Positions 47,360 through 55,708 of a stretch of 64,000 nt of DNA are shown here, piece after piece (within the stretch, counting starts at the first letter, position 1; every line of letters starts with the position of its first letter). The DNA lies in assembly GCA_028865235.1 (NCBI GenBank), contig CP114561.1, positions 2,066,001-2,130,000 on the forward strand, in the 5' to 3' direction. Made by a program: the position numbers and the translations under genes. The stretch is from Candidatus Manganitrophus sp. (lineage in GTDB: Bacteria; Nitrospirota; Nitrospiria; SBBL01; Manganitrophaceae). The notes beneath the pieces were generated by a model. It did no database searches. It saw only the letters and a list, made by a program, of their open reading frames with translations, and was not told the origin of the DNA.

Positions 47360-49330
47360 TCATGCTCTCTTTTTCCCGAGTCTCCTCCAGAGGAAGCCCC
47401 AGAAGGGGGAGGAAAAGATCAAGAGGAACGGAATCGCCTGGCGGAAATCGGTCGGCCCGGCGGTCCGGTTCAGGCTGCATCCCCCTCCTCCGCCACCCCC
47501 GCCGGAGGAATCGTCCTTGATGGCCGTGGTCCCATTCGGGCCGACATTTCCCGATCCGGGATCGTCCGAAAACGGTCCGGCGTCGGGGGTGGCGCCGGCG
47601 ATCCGCGCGGCCATTTTTTCGCGGGCCTCATAGAGATCGAGCGGGTCCCGATTCCAGGTGTAGGTGTTCGTCACCACGAGCGCCAGCTGCTCATTGGCAT
47701 ACGCTTCCTCTCCCATCGTTTTTAGAAGATGGAGATACTCATAATCTTCCATCCCTTCCCGAAGGAGCTTTAAGCGGATCGACTCAATCGGGATGTGCTT
47801 CGTCCCGCCGATTTTGCTCGGCTTGCCGGGATAGTAGAGGGTGCCGTCGCCGTTTCCGCCGAAGTAGTGCTGTGTCCGCCAGGGATCGGCCTGGCCGAAG
47901 GCGTAGACCATGTCATAATAGAGCTCGCCCTGAATGTTGTATTTAAAACTCATCCACTGCATGACCCGGCTGAACGTGGCCGGCAGATCGATCATGAAGC
48001 TCGGCCAGTCCATATGATAGCCCTGCCCATCGTGTGTTCCGCCACCGACAATGCCGCAGCCGTGGGAGCCGCAGGCCTGATACCACCAGACCTCCTGGCC
48101 GTATTTGCTTCTCTGGTTGCCGACGGTGGCCGCGCCGCCGGGGACCTCGCTTCCCGGCTCCCGGCCGTTCGGCTTGTTGTCCATAAACCGGATCGTCGGG
48201 ATAAAAAGATCGATCACATCGGCCGCTCCCCCTTCGGTAGCGTTCTGGACGCTGGTGGTCACGGCTGCCTTCAGATCGGGATCGGCCTGATGGAGCGCGT
48301 TGGCGCGGCGTTTAATCGATGCCCATTCCGAGGCTGAGTTCGGCTCATCCAGGGTATATTGGAAAAGCTGGTCGAACCATCCCTTCGCCTTGAAGTGCTG
48401 CGCGTATTCACGCAAGAAAGCGACATCTTCCCGATGGTTGAAGTCGCGCGTTTGAATGGTGGTCTGTCTGTTGCCCGGAAGCTTGCCCCCGGGGAGGGAG
48501 ACCGTTCCGTCGAGAAAAGGACCGAACGCGGCATCGAACGGCTCCCAATTAATCTTTCCGGCCCTCATTCCTCCCAACGTCTCCGGGGAGAGGAGGTAAT
48601 TATCGGAAATCCGATGGAGGAGGTTCGCTTTGGAATACATCTGACTCAGCTCCAGCGCAACGCTGCCGGGGAGACCGTGACCGTTCGGGATCAGGCTGTG
48701 ATCGATTGAGTAGGCCGACTTCAGGGTCGAAACCGAGGGGAGCGCAAAATCCCAGACGGTCAGTTTGATCGGAACGACCAGCGGGCTCTGCCCGGTCGCC
48801 GTGACCGTGGCCGAGCCGGTGTAGATGCCGGCGGCGGCTGTGGGAGGAATATAAATTTCAATCCAGATCGGCTGGTTTCTTCCGGCCGCCACGTTCAAGG
48901 GGAAGGCATTGCGGACCTCGCCGACATATTCATCTTTTTTCGGAATCAGCGCATCAGGCCACTCCCCTGTCGCTCCCTGGAGGGTCGAGGGGGTCGTGAC
49001 ATTGATGAAGACTTCTTTATAGATCATGATGCGGTCGGCCGGGATCGTGTTGCCGCGGCCGTCGGCCAGATCGCTCACCGTCACATCGACACCCGAAAGG
49101 GGGCCGCTGCCCGCCGTCACCACCAGTTGAAAAGACTCGAATTCATTTCGCGCCCCCTTCACGGTTGCGGAGACCTGATCGGTTTTCGGGGGGGTATTGG
49201 GACGGATCTTCACGGTCGCATGGTCGGTCCAAACGGTCATGGCATTGGCCGCCACAGCCGTCGCGAATAAAATCATAAAAAGGTGAAATACAATGTGGGT
49301 GATCGGCGAAAAGCGCTTCTTTGTTTCCAT
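47360..49330 (-). CDS. Exported DUF4091 glycoside-hydrolase-like protein with Gly-rich/Cys C-terminal anchor
   Basis: The 656-aa protein has an N-terminal signal peptide (ITHIVFHLFMILFATAVAAN), a beta-sandwich region (~30-190) and a TIM-barrel-like DUF4091 region (~200-560; YTLDEPNSASEW, WWYQACGSHGCG, DWPSFMIDLPATFSRVMQWM, ELYYDMVYAF). The C-terminus reads DDSS followed by eight Gly, CSLN, a hydrophobic helix (AIPFLLIFSSPFWGFLWR) and RRLGKKRA. This tripartite Gly-Cys / TM / basic tail resembles JDVT-, MYXO- or Synerg-CTERM sorting signals. DUF4091 proteins are putative glycoside hydrolases. ATG 49330 has an AAGGAGGAG Shine-Dalgarno sequence. Confidence 0.8.
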   Translation of the reverse strand: METKKRFSPITHIVFHLFMILFATAVAANAMTVWTDHATVKIRPNTPPKTDQVSATVKGARNEFESFQLVVTAGSGPLSGVDVTVSDLADGRGNTIPADRIMIYKEVFINVTTPSTLQGATGEWPDALIPKKDEYVGEVRNAFPLNVAAGRNQPIWIEIYIPPTAAAGIYTGSATVTATGQSPLVVPIKLTVWDFALPSVSTLKSAYSIDHSLIPNGHGLPGSVALELSQMYSKANLLHRISDNYLLSPETLGGMRAGKINWEPFDAAFGPFLDGTVSLPGGKLPGNRQTTIQTRDFNHREDVAFLREYAQHFKAKGWFDQLFQYTLDEPNSASEWASIKRRANALHQADPDLKAAVTTSVQNATEGGAADVIDLFIPTIRFMDNKPNGREPGSEVPGGAATVGNQRSKYGQEVWWYQACGSHGCGIVGGGTHDGQGYHMDWPSFMIDLPATFSRVMQWMSFKYNIQGELYYDMVYAFGQADPWRTQHYFGGNGDGTLYYPGKPSKIGGTKHIPIESIRLKLLREGMEDYEYLHLLKTMGEEAYANEQLALVVTNTYTWNRDPLDLYEAREKMAARIAGATPDAGPFSDDPGSGNVGPNGTTAIKDDSSGGGGGGGGCSLNRTAGPTDFRQAIPFLLIFSSPFWGFLWRRLGKKRA

Positions 49331-49583
49331 GTCTCCTCCTTGCTGCGTCGATGACAATCGATTTCAAGCCGAAATTGCCGAACAATCTGAAATAGACAAT
49401 CTTGGCTCGATCGAGGTGGCAGCCTCTCTCCCAGTTAGACAGAGAGGTCCGTTTTGAAGAGGCGTCCCTTCTCAGCGAGAAAGAACGCCTTTCACGGGGG
49501 TGATTCGCTTTTTTTTGACGAGATATTGAGGGGGAAAAAGGAGTGGATCGATTGTGTGGTTCGTTGAATCATCAATTGAATCA

Positions 49584-49973
49584 TCATGGGCTGCATTTCT
49601 CCATGGAGGACTCGATGAGGGTTCGGATGGTCGGCACAAGGGTGCGGACCATCTCCTCTTTGGCCAGGAAGGTCACACCGAGCATCTTCGCCTGCCTGAT
49701 GAGGTTTGGATTTTCAGGGATCGTCAACGCCAATAATCGGCTCTCGGGCGCCTGTATTTTAAATTCTTTCCAGATCTTCGTTGCGTGTCTCCCTGATGAA
49801 GCGAAATTAACGAGAATAATGTCGGGCTTTAACATCTCCAGGGCCATGACCGCCTCGACTTCGCTTCTCGCCTCCCAGACAATTTCGATATCCGGAGCGG
49901 TCCTCAGGAGACGCCGGAAGACCTGGATAATCCCTTCGTACTCTTCGACAATGAGCACTTTGATCTTTTTCAA
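49584..49973 (-). CDS. Degenerate receiver-domain protein
   Basis: The 129-aa single receiver fold (KKIKVLIVEEYEGIIQVFRR, DIEIVWEARSEVEAVMALEM, RLLALTIPENPNLIRQAKML, GVTFLAKEEMVRTLVPTI) keeps the T/S and K positions but has lost phosphorylation chemistry. The acceptor Asp is replaced by Asn (DIILVNFASSG), and the acidic pair is Glu-Glu (IVEEYE). Probably a phosphorylation-independent receiver or decoy. It stands alone with ~220-250 bp non-coding flanks on both sides. Confidence 0.8.
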   Translation of the reverse strand: MKKIKVLIVEEYEGIIQVFRRLLRTAPDIEIVWEARSEVEAVMALEMLKPDIILVNFASSGRHATKIWKEFKIQAPESRLLALTIPENPNLIRQAKMLGVTFLAKEEMVRTLVPTIRTLIESSMEKCSP

Positions 49974-50193
49974 ACGAACCTCGTGACGTGGTAACAGCTT
50001 GCCCTAATCGGTTTGCAAGCCTACCAGATCTGGTTCAAATGACCATTGGGAAACGGCCCTAATTTACCTAAAAAAAGAGATGGACTGCGGTGTGGAGAAG
50101 GATCAAAAAAGATCGGGAGAGACCCGAAAAATGGAGAAATCAGTGGAAAGACGAGGGAAGGGAGGAAGCCCGGAACCTATTGAAAGGGCTCAA

Positions 50194-51933
50194 TTAAGTG
50201 ATTTGCAATTCATCTTCTGAAGCGCTCTTCTTGCTTGCCCAGGGGGAGTCGGCAAGCCAGCCGAGGAGATCGGCCGGCGAGACCGGCCGGCTGATGTAAT
50301 AACCCTGCGCCGCATCGCACCCCAAGGCGACCAGCCGGTCGTAAATTTCCTGCGTCTCAATCCCCTCTGCGACAACCTTCAGACCGAGATTGTGGGCGAG
50401 ATCGATGGTCGATCGGACGATCATCGCATCGTCTTTTTCGACCGCCATCTCTTTCACGAACGACTTATCGATCTTGATCTCATCGACCGGAAGCTTTTTA
50501 AGGTACCCCAACGAGGAGTAGCCGGTTCCGAAGTCATCGATGGAAAGATGGACCTCCATCTTGCTCAACTGATTCAAAATTTCCATCGCGCGGGTCGGAT
50601 CGGCCATGATGACGCTTTCGGTGATTTCAAGATGGAGCCATCCCGGTCCGAGGTCGTATGCTTGGAGCAGGCGCGCGACCTGATCGGGGAGCTGGGGGTC
50701 TTGCAGATTCCGGGCGGAAAGGTTGACCGCGACCGATAATTTCAATCCGGCTTGGTGCCAGGCATGGCACTGCGAGAGTGCCGCCTTGAGGACCCAGAGG
50801 GTGAGCGGTTTGATCAGCCCTCCCTGCTCCGAAAGGGGAATGAATTGATCGGGAGGGACGGTTCCGCGAGAGGGATGTTGCCATCGGACCAACGCCTCCA
50901 CCCCGATGATCGACCGGTTCCGAAGATCGATCTTCGGCTGGTATTGCAGAAAAAGCTCGTTTCGATCGATGGCATGGCGCAGGTCCCCCATCAAGATCAG
51001 ATGGCTGGAATTGTGCCGCTCGTGCTGCGGGGAATAGACGGCATATCCCGTGCTCTGCTGTTTTGCTTCGTACATCGCCATGTCGGCCCGGCGCAGGAGC
51101 GTATTGGCATCGTCGCCATGCTCCGGGAAGAGGGAAATTCCGATGCTCGTCCCCACTTCGAGCGACAGGCAGTCGACAACGAACGGGGTTAAAAAATGTC
51201 TCAAAATCTTTTCCGCGGTCAGGATCGCCCCGTCGAGGCCGATCGAGAGCAAAAGGACGGCGAATTCATCTCCTCCCAGCCGGGCGACCGTATCCGATTC
51301 ACGAAGGACCTCGCGCAGGCGGGGCCCCACCTGCTGCAGCACCAGGTCGCCGTAATGATGGCCCAGGATGTTATTGATCTCTTTAAACCGGTCGAGATCC
51401 ATGACGAGAAGGGCGAGTGTCTTTTTGTCACGCTTCGCCGCGAGGATCGCCTGCTGGAGGCGGTCCTGAAGGAGGGTTCGGTTGGGGAGGTCGGTCAAGG
51501 TATCGTAGTAGGCCAGATGCTGGACGGCCCGCTCGGTCCGTTTCTGTTCCTGCCGCAGCTCCGCCTCTTTCATTTCCCGCGCCACCGCGGGAACCAGCCG
51601 CGACAAATTTCCTTTCAGGATGAAGTCATGGGCGCCCGCCTTCATCGTCGCCACGGCGGTCTCTTCCCCCTGGGAGCCGGTCACGATAATGCAAGGAAGA
51701 TCGATTCCGCTCTCTTTCAAAACGGCCAGAACGCCCGGCGCGCTGAAGTGGGGCATGTTGTAATCGGTGATGACGAGGTCCCAGCTCTGTTTTCGGAGGG
51801 CGGCGCGCAGGGCGGACTCCGTGTCGACCCGCTCGGAGTTTACCTGATAGCCGCCGCGTTCCAGCTCGCGGATCAGGAGCAATTTGTCTTCTTCCGAGTC
51901 TTCGATGAACAAGACGCGCATGGGGCTTGCCAT
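50194..51933 (-). CDS. REC-GGDEF-EAL c-di-GMP turnover protein
   Basis: The ~579-aa response regulator has a receiver (residues ~5-125; LFIEDSEEDKLLLIRELERG, acceptor D in LVITDYNMPHF), a GGDEF domain (~155-310) with intact ARLGGDEFAVLL, and an EAL domain (~325-575) with VEALVRWQHP, NLSARNLQDP, LEITESVIM, IDDFGTGYSSLGYL and the final DAAQGYYISRP. Both catalytic signatures look intact, so net synthesis or hydrolysis cannot be predicted. ATG 51933 follows GAGGTC. It likely acts in the same c-di-GMP network as the GAF-GGDEF protein. Confidence 0.92.
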   Translation of the reverse strand: MASPMRVLFIEDSEEDKLLLIRELERGGYQVNSERVDTESALRAALRKQSWDLVITDYNMPHFSAPGVLAVLKESGIDLPCIIVTGSQGEETAVATMKAGAHDFILKGNLSRLVPAVAREMKEAELRQEQKRTERAVQHLAYYDTLTDLPNRTLLQDRLQQAILAAKRDKKTLALLVMDLDRFKEINNILGHHYGDLVLQQVGPRLREVLRESDTVARLGGDEFAVLLLSIGLDGAILTAEKILRHFLTPFVVDCLSLEVGTSIGISLFPEHGDDANTLLRRADMAMYEAKQQSTGYAVYSPQHERHNSSHLILMGDLRHAIDRNELFLQYQPKIDLRNRSIIGVEALVRWQHPSRGTVPPDQFIPLSEQGGLIKPLTLWVLKAALSQCHAWHQAGLKLSVAVNLSARNLQDPQLPDQVARLLQAYDLGPGWLHLEITESVIMADPTRAMEILNQLSKMEVHLSIDDFGTGYSSLGYLKKLPVDEIKIDKSFVKEMAVEKDDAMIVRSTIDLAHNLGLKVVAEGIETQEIYDRLVALGCDAAQGYYISRPVSPADLLGWLADSPWASKKSASEDELQIT

Positions 51934-52242
51934 GAGGGTGACCTCTTTATTCAGCGGCGCTTCATTCAAATAAAAGGAACCCGACGGTCCTCATTGGCGC
52001 ACCGCGCCAAAAGTGTCGCTCGACCAGATCCAGATTCTCCTTACTAAGGATCAGCAAATGGTATCAGGAGGTATGTTGGAGCGGTTGAAGCGTGGCGTTT
52101 GCGGCCGGGAATTGAACTTTAGTATATCGTCCGGTTTTTCTACTGTCAATGAAGGGAAGCGGGACGCGGCCGGGCAAGGGAGGAGTTCAACATGTTGAAC
52201 CTTACAGAAAATCTAACCGCCTGACTTGGCATCGAACCCGTA
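51934..52242. other. Intergenic region with a 16-bp perfect palindrome
   Basis: This is non-coding between the REC-GGDEF-EAL start and the NmrA-like stop. It contains the perfect palindrome GTTCAACATGTTGAAC at 52185-52200 and a short inverted repeat GGCGC-ACC-GCGCC at 51994-52006. The open frames on the plus strand here do not look protein-like. Confidence 0.5.
52185..52200. promoter_or_regulatory. Perfect 16-bp palindrome, possible operator
   Basis: GTTCAACATGTTGAAC reads the same on both strands. No U-run follows on either strand, so it is not an ordinary terminator; its length and symmetry fit a dimeric regulator site. It is ~43 bp past the NmrA-like stop and ~250 bp upstream of the c-di-GMP gene. 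Confidence 0.4.
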
Positions 52243-53117
52243 TCAAGCCGCCTTGGGTTGAAGCCGCCGCTGATACGCTTCCGTCGTGACAAGCTCTCTG
52301 AACTTGGTCAGGGGGATCGCCCAGCGCTTCTCCAGCGCAGAGATGTCGACGTTGTAGCCGACTTCGTTGAACCAGCGATACATCATCGCCGCATCTTGTC
52401 CGAACCGCTGCTCCGCCTGATCGATCGGAAGTTGTTCATACTGAATCGGCGCGCCAATTTCCTTCCCCAAAAGTCCGAGCGCTTCGGGCATCGTCAGCGC
52501 GTCGCCGGCCAGATCGATCTCCTGCCCGAGGAACTCCTTCGGCCGTAGGAAGGCGGCCGCCGCGAAAGCGCCAAGATCGTCCAGCGCGATCATCTGGAGC
52601 ATTCGGTCGGGGGCGAGGGGAAGAACCACCTTTCTCTGTTGAATCGCAGGAATCATCCAAGGAGCGGTGAAGTTCTCCATGAAGAAGACCGGCCGGAGGA
52701 TCGTCGCCGGGAGACCGCTCTCCCGAAGATGCCGCTCGACCCGTCCCTTCGTCTCGAAATGAGGAATCCCGGTATTTTTATTCGCGCTTCCGACGGAGCT
52801 GAAGACCAGATGCGCGACCCCCGCCGCTTGGGCGGCATCCACCATCTCGATTCCCTGCCGGACCTCCGCCTCCAACCCCGCCTCAAAAGGGGTCGTGACG
52901 AGGAAGACCCTTTGACCCCCCGCAAAGCCGGCTGGAGCGATGCCTTGTCGGTGAGGTCGCCGACCGATACTTCGGCCCCCAGCTTTTTCAACGCATCGGC
53001 CTTCGCAGGGTGGCGAGTCAGCGCGCGGACCCTTTCTCCTTGCTGCAACAGATACCGCGCTACAATCCCTCCCTGCTGCCCCGTCGCTCCCGTGACAAGA
53101 ATCGGTCCTTCCGCCAT
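52243..53117 (-). CDS. NmrA-like atypical short-chain reductase (one indel)
   Basis: The 291-aa protein has an N-terminal NAD(P) motif (ILVTGATGQQGGIVARYLL, GxxGxxG), VRALTRHPAKADALKKLGAE, the strand FLVTTPF, HLVFSSVGSANKNTGIPHFE and PATILRPVFFMENF. No canonical YxxxK is present, typical of the NmrA/HSCARG group, which sense NADP or act as reductases. One base is missing around 52911-52921 (corrected LRGVKRVFLVTTP). ATG 53117 has GGAGGAAACC just upstream. It follows the HtrA-like gene by ~50 bp. Confidence 0.87.
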
Positions 53118-53167
53118 GGTTTCCTCCATGAATATTCGACTTCTCTCTCGGGGTTCGGATAAATGGC

Positions 53168-54253
53168 TTAAGGCGCTTCCGCCGGAACCACCTCCAGCCG
53201 CTGCCGCTCGACCCCACGCAGAACCGCCAGGGTCGCCCTGTTGCCGATCGGCCACTCCGCCAGAAATCGGTGGAGATCATCGACACTCATGACGATCCGC
53301 TCGTTGATCGAAAGAATCAGATCCCCTTCGCGAAGGCCGGCTCGCGCGCCCGGTCCGCCCGGCTCCACGGAGATCACCTCCACGGCATGGGACTGATTCA
53401 ATTGGAGGGCCCGTGTCAGCCGTCGGTCCAACGGTCGCTGCTGGCCGCCGATCGCCAGGAGGCCGCGCCGGACGCGGCCGTGCCGGAGCAGCTGCGGGAT
53501 GACCCACTTCGCGGTGTCGATCGGGACGGAAAAACTGATTCCCTGCGCCATCCGGATAATCGCCGTATTGACCCCGATCACACGGCCGCGCGAGTCGACC
53601 AGCGGCCCGCCGGAATTGCCCGGATTGAGCGGAACGTCGGTCTGGATGATCTCTTCGATTAAACGCCCGCTCACGCCGCGCAGCGATCTTCCAAGGGCGC
53701 TGACGACCCCGGTCGAGACGGTCGATTGGAATCCGAGCGGATTCCCGATGGCGATGACGAGCTGGCCGACCCGCAACGCACGCGAGTTTCCGAAAGAGGC
53801 ATAGGGGAGGCCGAAGGCATCGATCCGGATCACGGCGAGATCGGTCGAGGGGTCCTCGCCGATGAGGGTGGCGCCGAACTGACGGCCGTCGGTCATCATT
53901 ACCTCCAGCCGGTCGGCCTGATGGACCACATGGCTGTTGGTCAGAATGTAGCCGTCGGGGGTGAAGATCACCCCGGAGCCGGCCCCGGTCATCTCCGGTC
54001 GCCGACCACGCGCCGCTCCGCCGATCATCACGCTCACCACCGCCGGTCCGACCCCGTCGACGACGTTGATCACCGCCCGCGAATAGGCATCGAGCAGCTC
54101 CAGGTCGGAACTCTCCACCGGATCGATAGCGGCGTTCCCGGCCTCGCCGACGGCGTGCAGCCCTTCTCTTTCCTTCGGTCCCACCTTTCCATCCTCTGTT
54201 TTCGTGTCGGTGGTGACAATTTCTTCTATCTTCATCATCTTATCCTCCTTCAT
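53168..54253 (-). CDS. HtrA/DegP-like trypsin-PDZ serine protease without signal peptide
   Basis: The 361-aa protein has the S1C triad: His in YILTNSHVVHQA, Asp in DPSTDLAVIRI, Ser in LNPGNSGGPLVDSRG. A PDZ domain follows (residues ~265-355; AVEVISVEPGGPGARAGLRE, GDLILSINERIV). The N-terminus is charged and Thr/Asp/Glu-rich (KIEEIVTTDTKTEDGKVGPK) with no signal peptide or membrane anchor, unlike DegP/DegS. A cytoplasmic location is therefore predicted, or the true N-terminus differs. It is followed by the NmrA-like gene and preceded by pirin, all on the minus strand. Confidence 0.87.
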   Translation of the reverse strand: MKEDKMMKIEEIVTTDTKTEDGKVGPKEREGLHAVGEAGNAAIDPVESSDLELLDAYSRAVINVVDGVGPAVVSVMIGGAARGRRPEMTGAGSGVIFTPDGYILTNSHVVHQADRLEVMMTDGRQFGATLIGEDPSTDLAVIRIDAFGLPYASFGNSRALRVGQLVIAIGNPLGFQSTVSTGVVSALGRSLRGVSGRLIEEIIQTDVPLNPGNSGGPLVDSRGRVIGVNTAIIRMAQGISFSVPIDTAKWVIPQLLRHGRVRRGLLAIGGQQRPLDRRLTRALQLNQSHAVEVISVEPGGPGARAGLREGDLILSINERIVMSVDDLHRFLAEWPIGNRATLAVLRGVERQRLEVVPAEAP

Positions 54254-54291
54254 GTGAAGGGGTCAATTGAGCGATTTCAAAGGAAGAAAAA

Positions 54292-55023
54292 TTACGGCGC
54301 GCCCTGCGGGTTCATCTCCCAGACCAAGACTTCCGCACCGGAAATCGGATCGGCCGTAAGGGCTGGGGTCCCGGCCGCGGTCAGCCGGGCCGCATCTCCC
54401 TTTTCAAGCCGCCCCGCTCCTTCCAGCGTCACCGCTCCCTTTGGAACAAAAAGGTGGAGGGAGGGTGCATCCGGAATGCGGACCGATTCTCCCGGCTTGA
54501 GCCGCCCTCCCCAGAGGACCGCTCCCTTCTGTCGGATCTGAATGGCCGCCTGATGTCCTTTTCCGGATGCGATCGGGACCAGCCCGCCGCGATCGAGCTC
54601 GCGATTGATATCGAGCTGTTCATACGACGGATCGATCGCTTCCGTATCGGGGAGGACCCACATCTGGACGAAATGGACCTCCCGATCACCGCTCGGATTC
54701 ATCTCCGAATGCCAGATCCCCCGCCCCGCGCTCATCCGCTGCGCCAGCCCCGGATAAATAATCCCGGCGTTGCCGAGGGTATCTTTGTGTTCCAACTCGC
54801 CGTCGAGCACCCAGGTGACGATCTCCATGTCCTGATGCGGATGGGTCTGAAAGCCGGTGCCGGGCCGGACGATGTCGTCATTATTGACCAAGAGCAGCCC
54901 ATGGTGGGTGTTCTTCGGATCGTAATGATGACCGAAACTGAAGCTGTGGCGAGACTCAAGCCAGGGGATCTCGGTCTGAAATCGCTCTTTGCTCCGTCGA
55001 ATATCGATGTTTGTTCGAATCAT
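54292..55023 (-). CDS. Pirin-family bicupin (YhaK type)
   Basis: The 243-aa protein has the pirin N-terminal cupin: HSFSFGHHYDPKNTHHGLLL, then GFQTHPHQDMEIVTWVLDGE with metal-binding His residues, GIIYPGLAQRMSAGRGIWHS and EMNPS. The C-terminal cupin is less conserved (GGRLKPGESVRIPDAPSLHL). YhaK-like pirins act as redox-sensitive or quercetinase-like proteins. The start overlaps the marR stop by 4 bp, so it is the first target of that regulator. The gap to the HtrA-like gene is only 38 bp. Confidence 0.92.
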   Translation of the reverse strand: MIRTNIDIRRSKERFQTEIPWLESRHSFSFGHHYDPKNTHHGLLLVNNDDIVRPGTGFQTHPHQDMEIVTWVLDGELEHKDTLGNAGIIYPGLAQRMSAGRGIWHSEMNPSGDREVHFVQMWVLPDTEAIDPSYEQLDINRELDRGGLVPIASGKGHQAAIQIRQKGAVLWGGRLKPGESVRIPDAPSLHLFVPKGAVTLEGAGRLEKGDAARLTAAGTPALTADPISGAEVLVWEMNPQGAP

Positions 55024-55532
55024 TTTTTCCCTCCTTTGGGGGCGGGAGGTGTCGCATCCTTGCCTCCTGCTCCCGTTTGGATCTCTCCTTCCGATCCCTT
55101 CCCCAATTTTTTGCAGAGCCGGCCGAGCGCCTTCTGTTCGGTTTCGGTCAACACTTGCATCTCCCGGACCAGGGCCTCCAGATGTTTCGGAAAGATCTTC
55201 TGAATCAGTTGTCGTCCCTCCTTGGTGAGGTGGAGGGTGATAAATCGGCGATCTTCTCCCCGCTCCCGGCGGACGAACCCCCTTCGCTCCAAATTGTCGA
55301 CGACCATGGTGATGTTGCCACCCGTTCGGAGGAGTTTCCTCCCCAGCTCGCTCTGGCAGAGCGGTCCGAGATGAAGCAACACCTCCAGGGCGCCGAACTG
55401 GCCGGGGCTGAGCCCGGCGGAAGCAAGTATCGGGCTCAAGCGGGAGCTGAGCGAATCGGCCGCCCGCATCAATTTGATAAAGGTGTCGAGGGCGGTGACT
55501 TCTTCCCGTGTTCCTTGATGGTGTGTTCCCAT
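55020..55532 (-). CDS. MarR-family transcriptional regulator
   Basis: The 170-aa protein has the winged-helix core: LSPGQFGALEVLLHLGPLCQ, SELGRKLLRTGGNITMVVDN, LERRGFVRRERGEDRRFITL with the DRR wing, and LTKEGRQLIQKIFPKHLEAL. The Gly/Lys-rich C-terminal tail (GEIQTGAGGKDATPPAPKGG) is longer than usual. No conserved OhrR-type Cys is seen at the N-terminus. It heads the marR-pirin-(htrA-like, nmrA-like) run and is preceded by a palindrome likely to be its own operator. Confidence 0.92.
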   Translation of the reverse strand: MGTHHQGTREEVTALDTFIKLMRAADSLSSRLSPILASAGLSPGQFGALEVLLHLGPLCQSELGRKLLRTGGNITMVVDNLERRGFVRRERGEDRRFITLHLTKEGRQLIQKIFPKHLEALVREMQVLTETEQKALGRLCKKLGKGSEGEIQTGAGGKDATPPAPKGGKK

Positions 55533-55560
55533 GAACCGCCAGACCAGCGTTTTAAATTTG

Positions 55561-55582
55561 AATCGTTTAATATTAAAGTATT
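55561..55582. promoter_or_regulatory. Likely MarR operator upstream of marR-pirin
   Basis: A 22-bp interrupted palindrome, AATnnTTTAATATTAAAnnATT, lies 28 bp upstream of the marR start. It overlaps the only AT-rich stretch of this region (55550-55600), where a minus-strand -10 box (TAATAC or TATTAA) would lie. Autoregulation by MarR proteins binding such sites is common. Confidence 0.6.
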
Positions 55583-55657
55583 ATGAATATAAATCACCCC
55601 AGTTCGGTTGTCAAGGGGCGAGGCTGCTTCAGGATATTTAGTGTTTAGAATGTATGA

Positions 55658-55680
55658 GGGGCGACCCGATGGGTCGCCCA
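55658..55680. repeat. Palindromic dispersed repeat, copy 4
   Basis: GGGCGACCC (55659-55667), a GAT loop and GGGTCGCCC (55671-55679) form a perfect hairpin, preceded by GAG instead of GTA. It belongs to the GGGGCG...CGCCCC family seen at 10971, 19110 and 20701. It lies between the transglutaminase stop and the marR promoter. Confidence 0.7.
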
Positions 55681-55708
55681 AGGCGGGAAGGGCAAGTCAC
55701 CACCTCAT

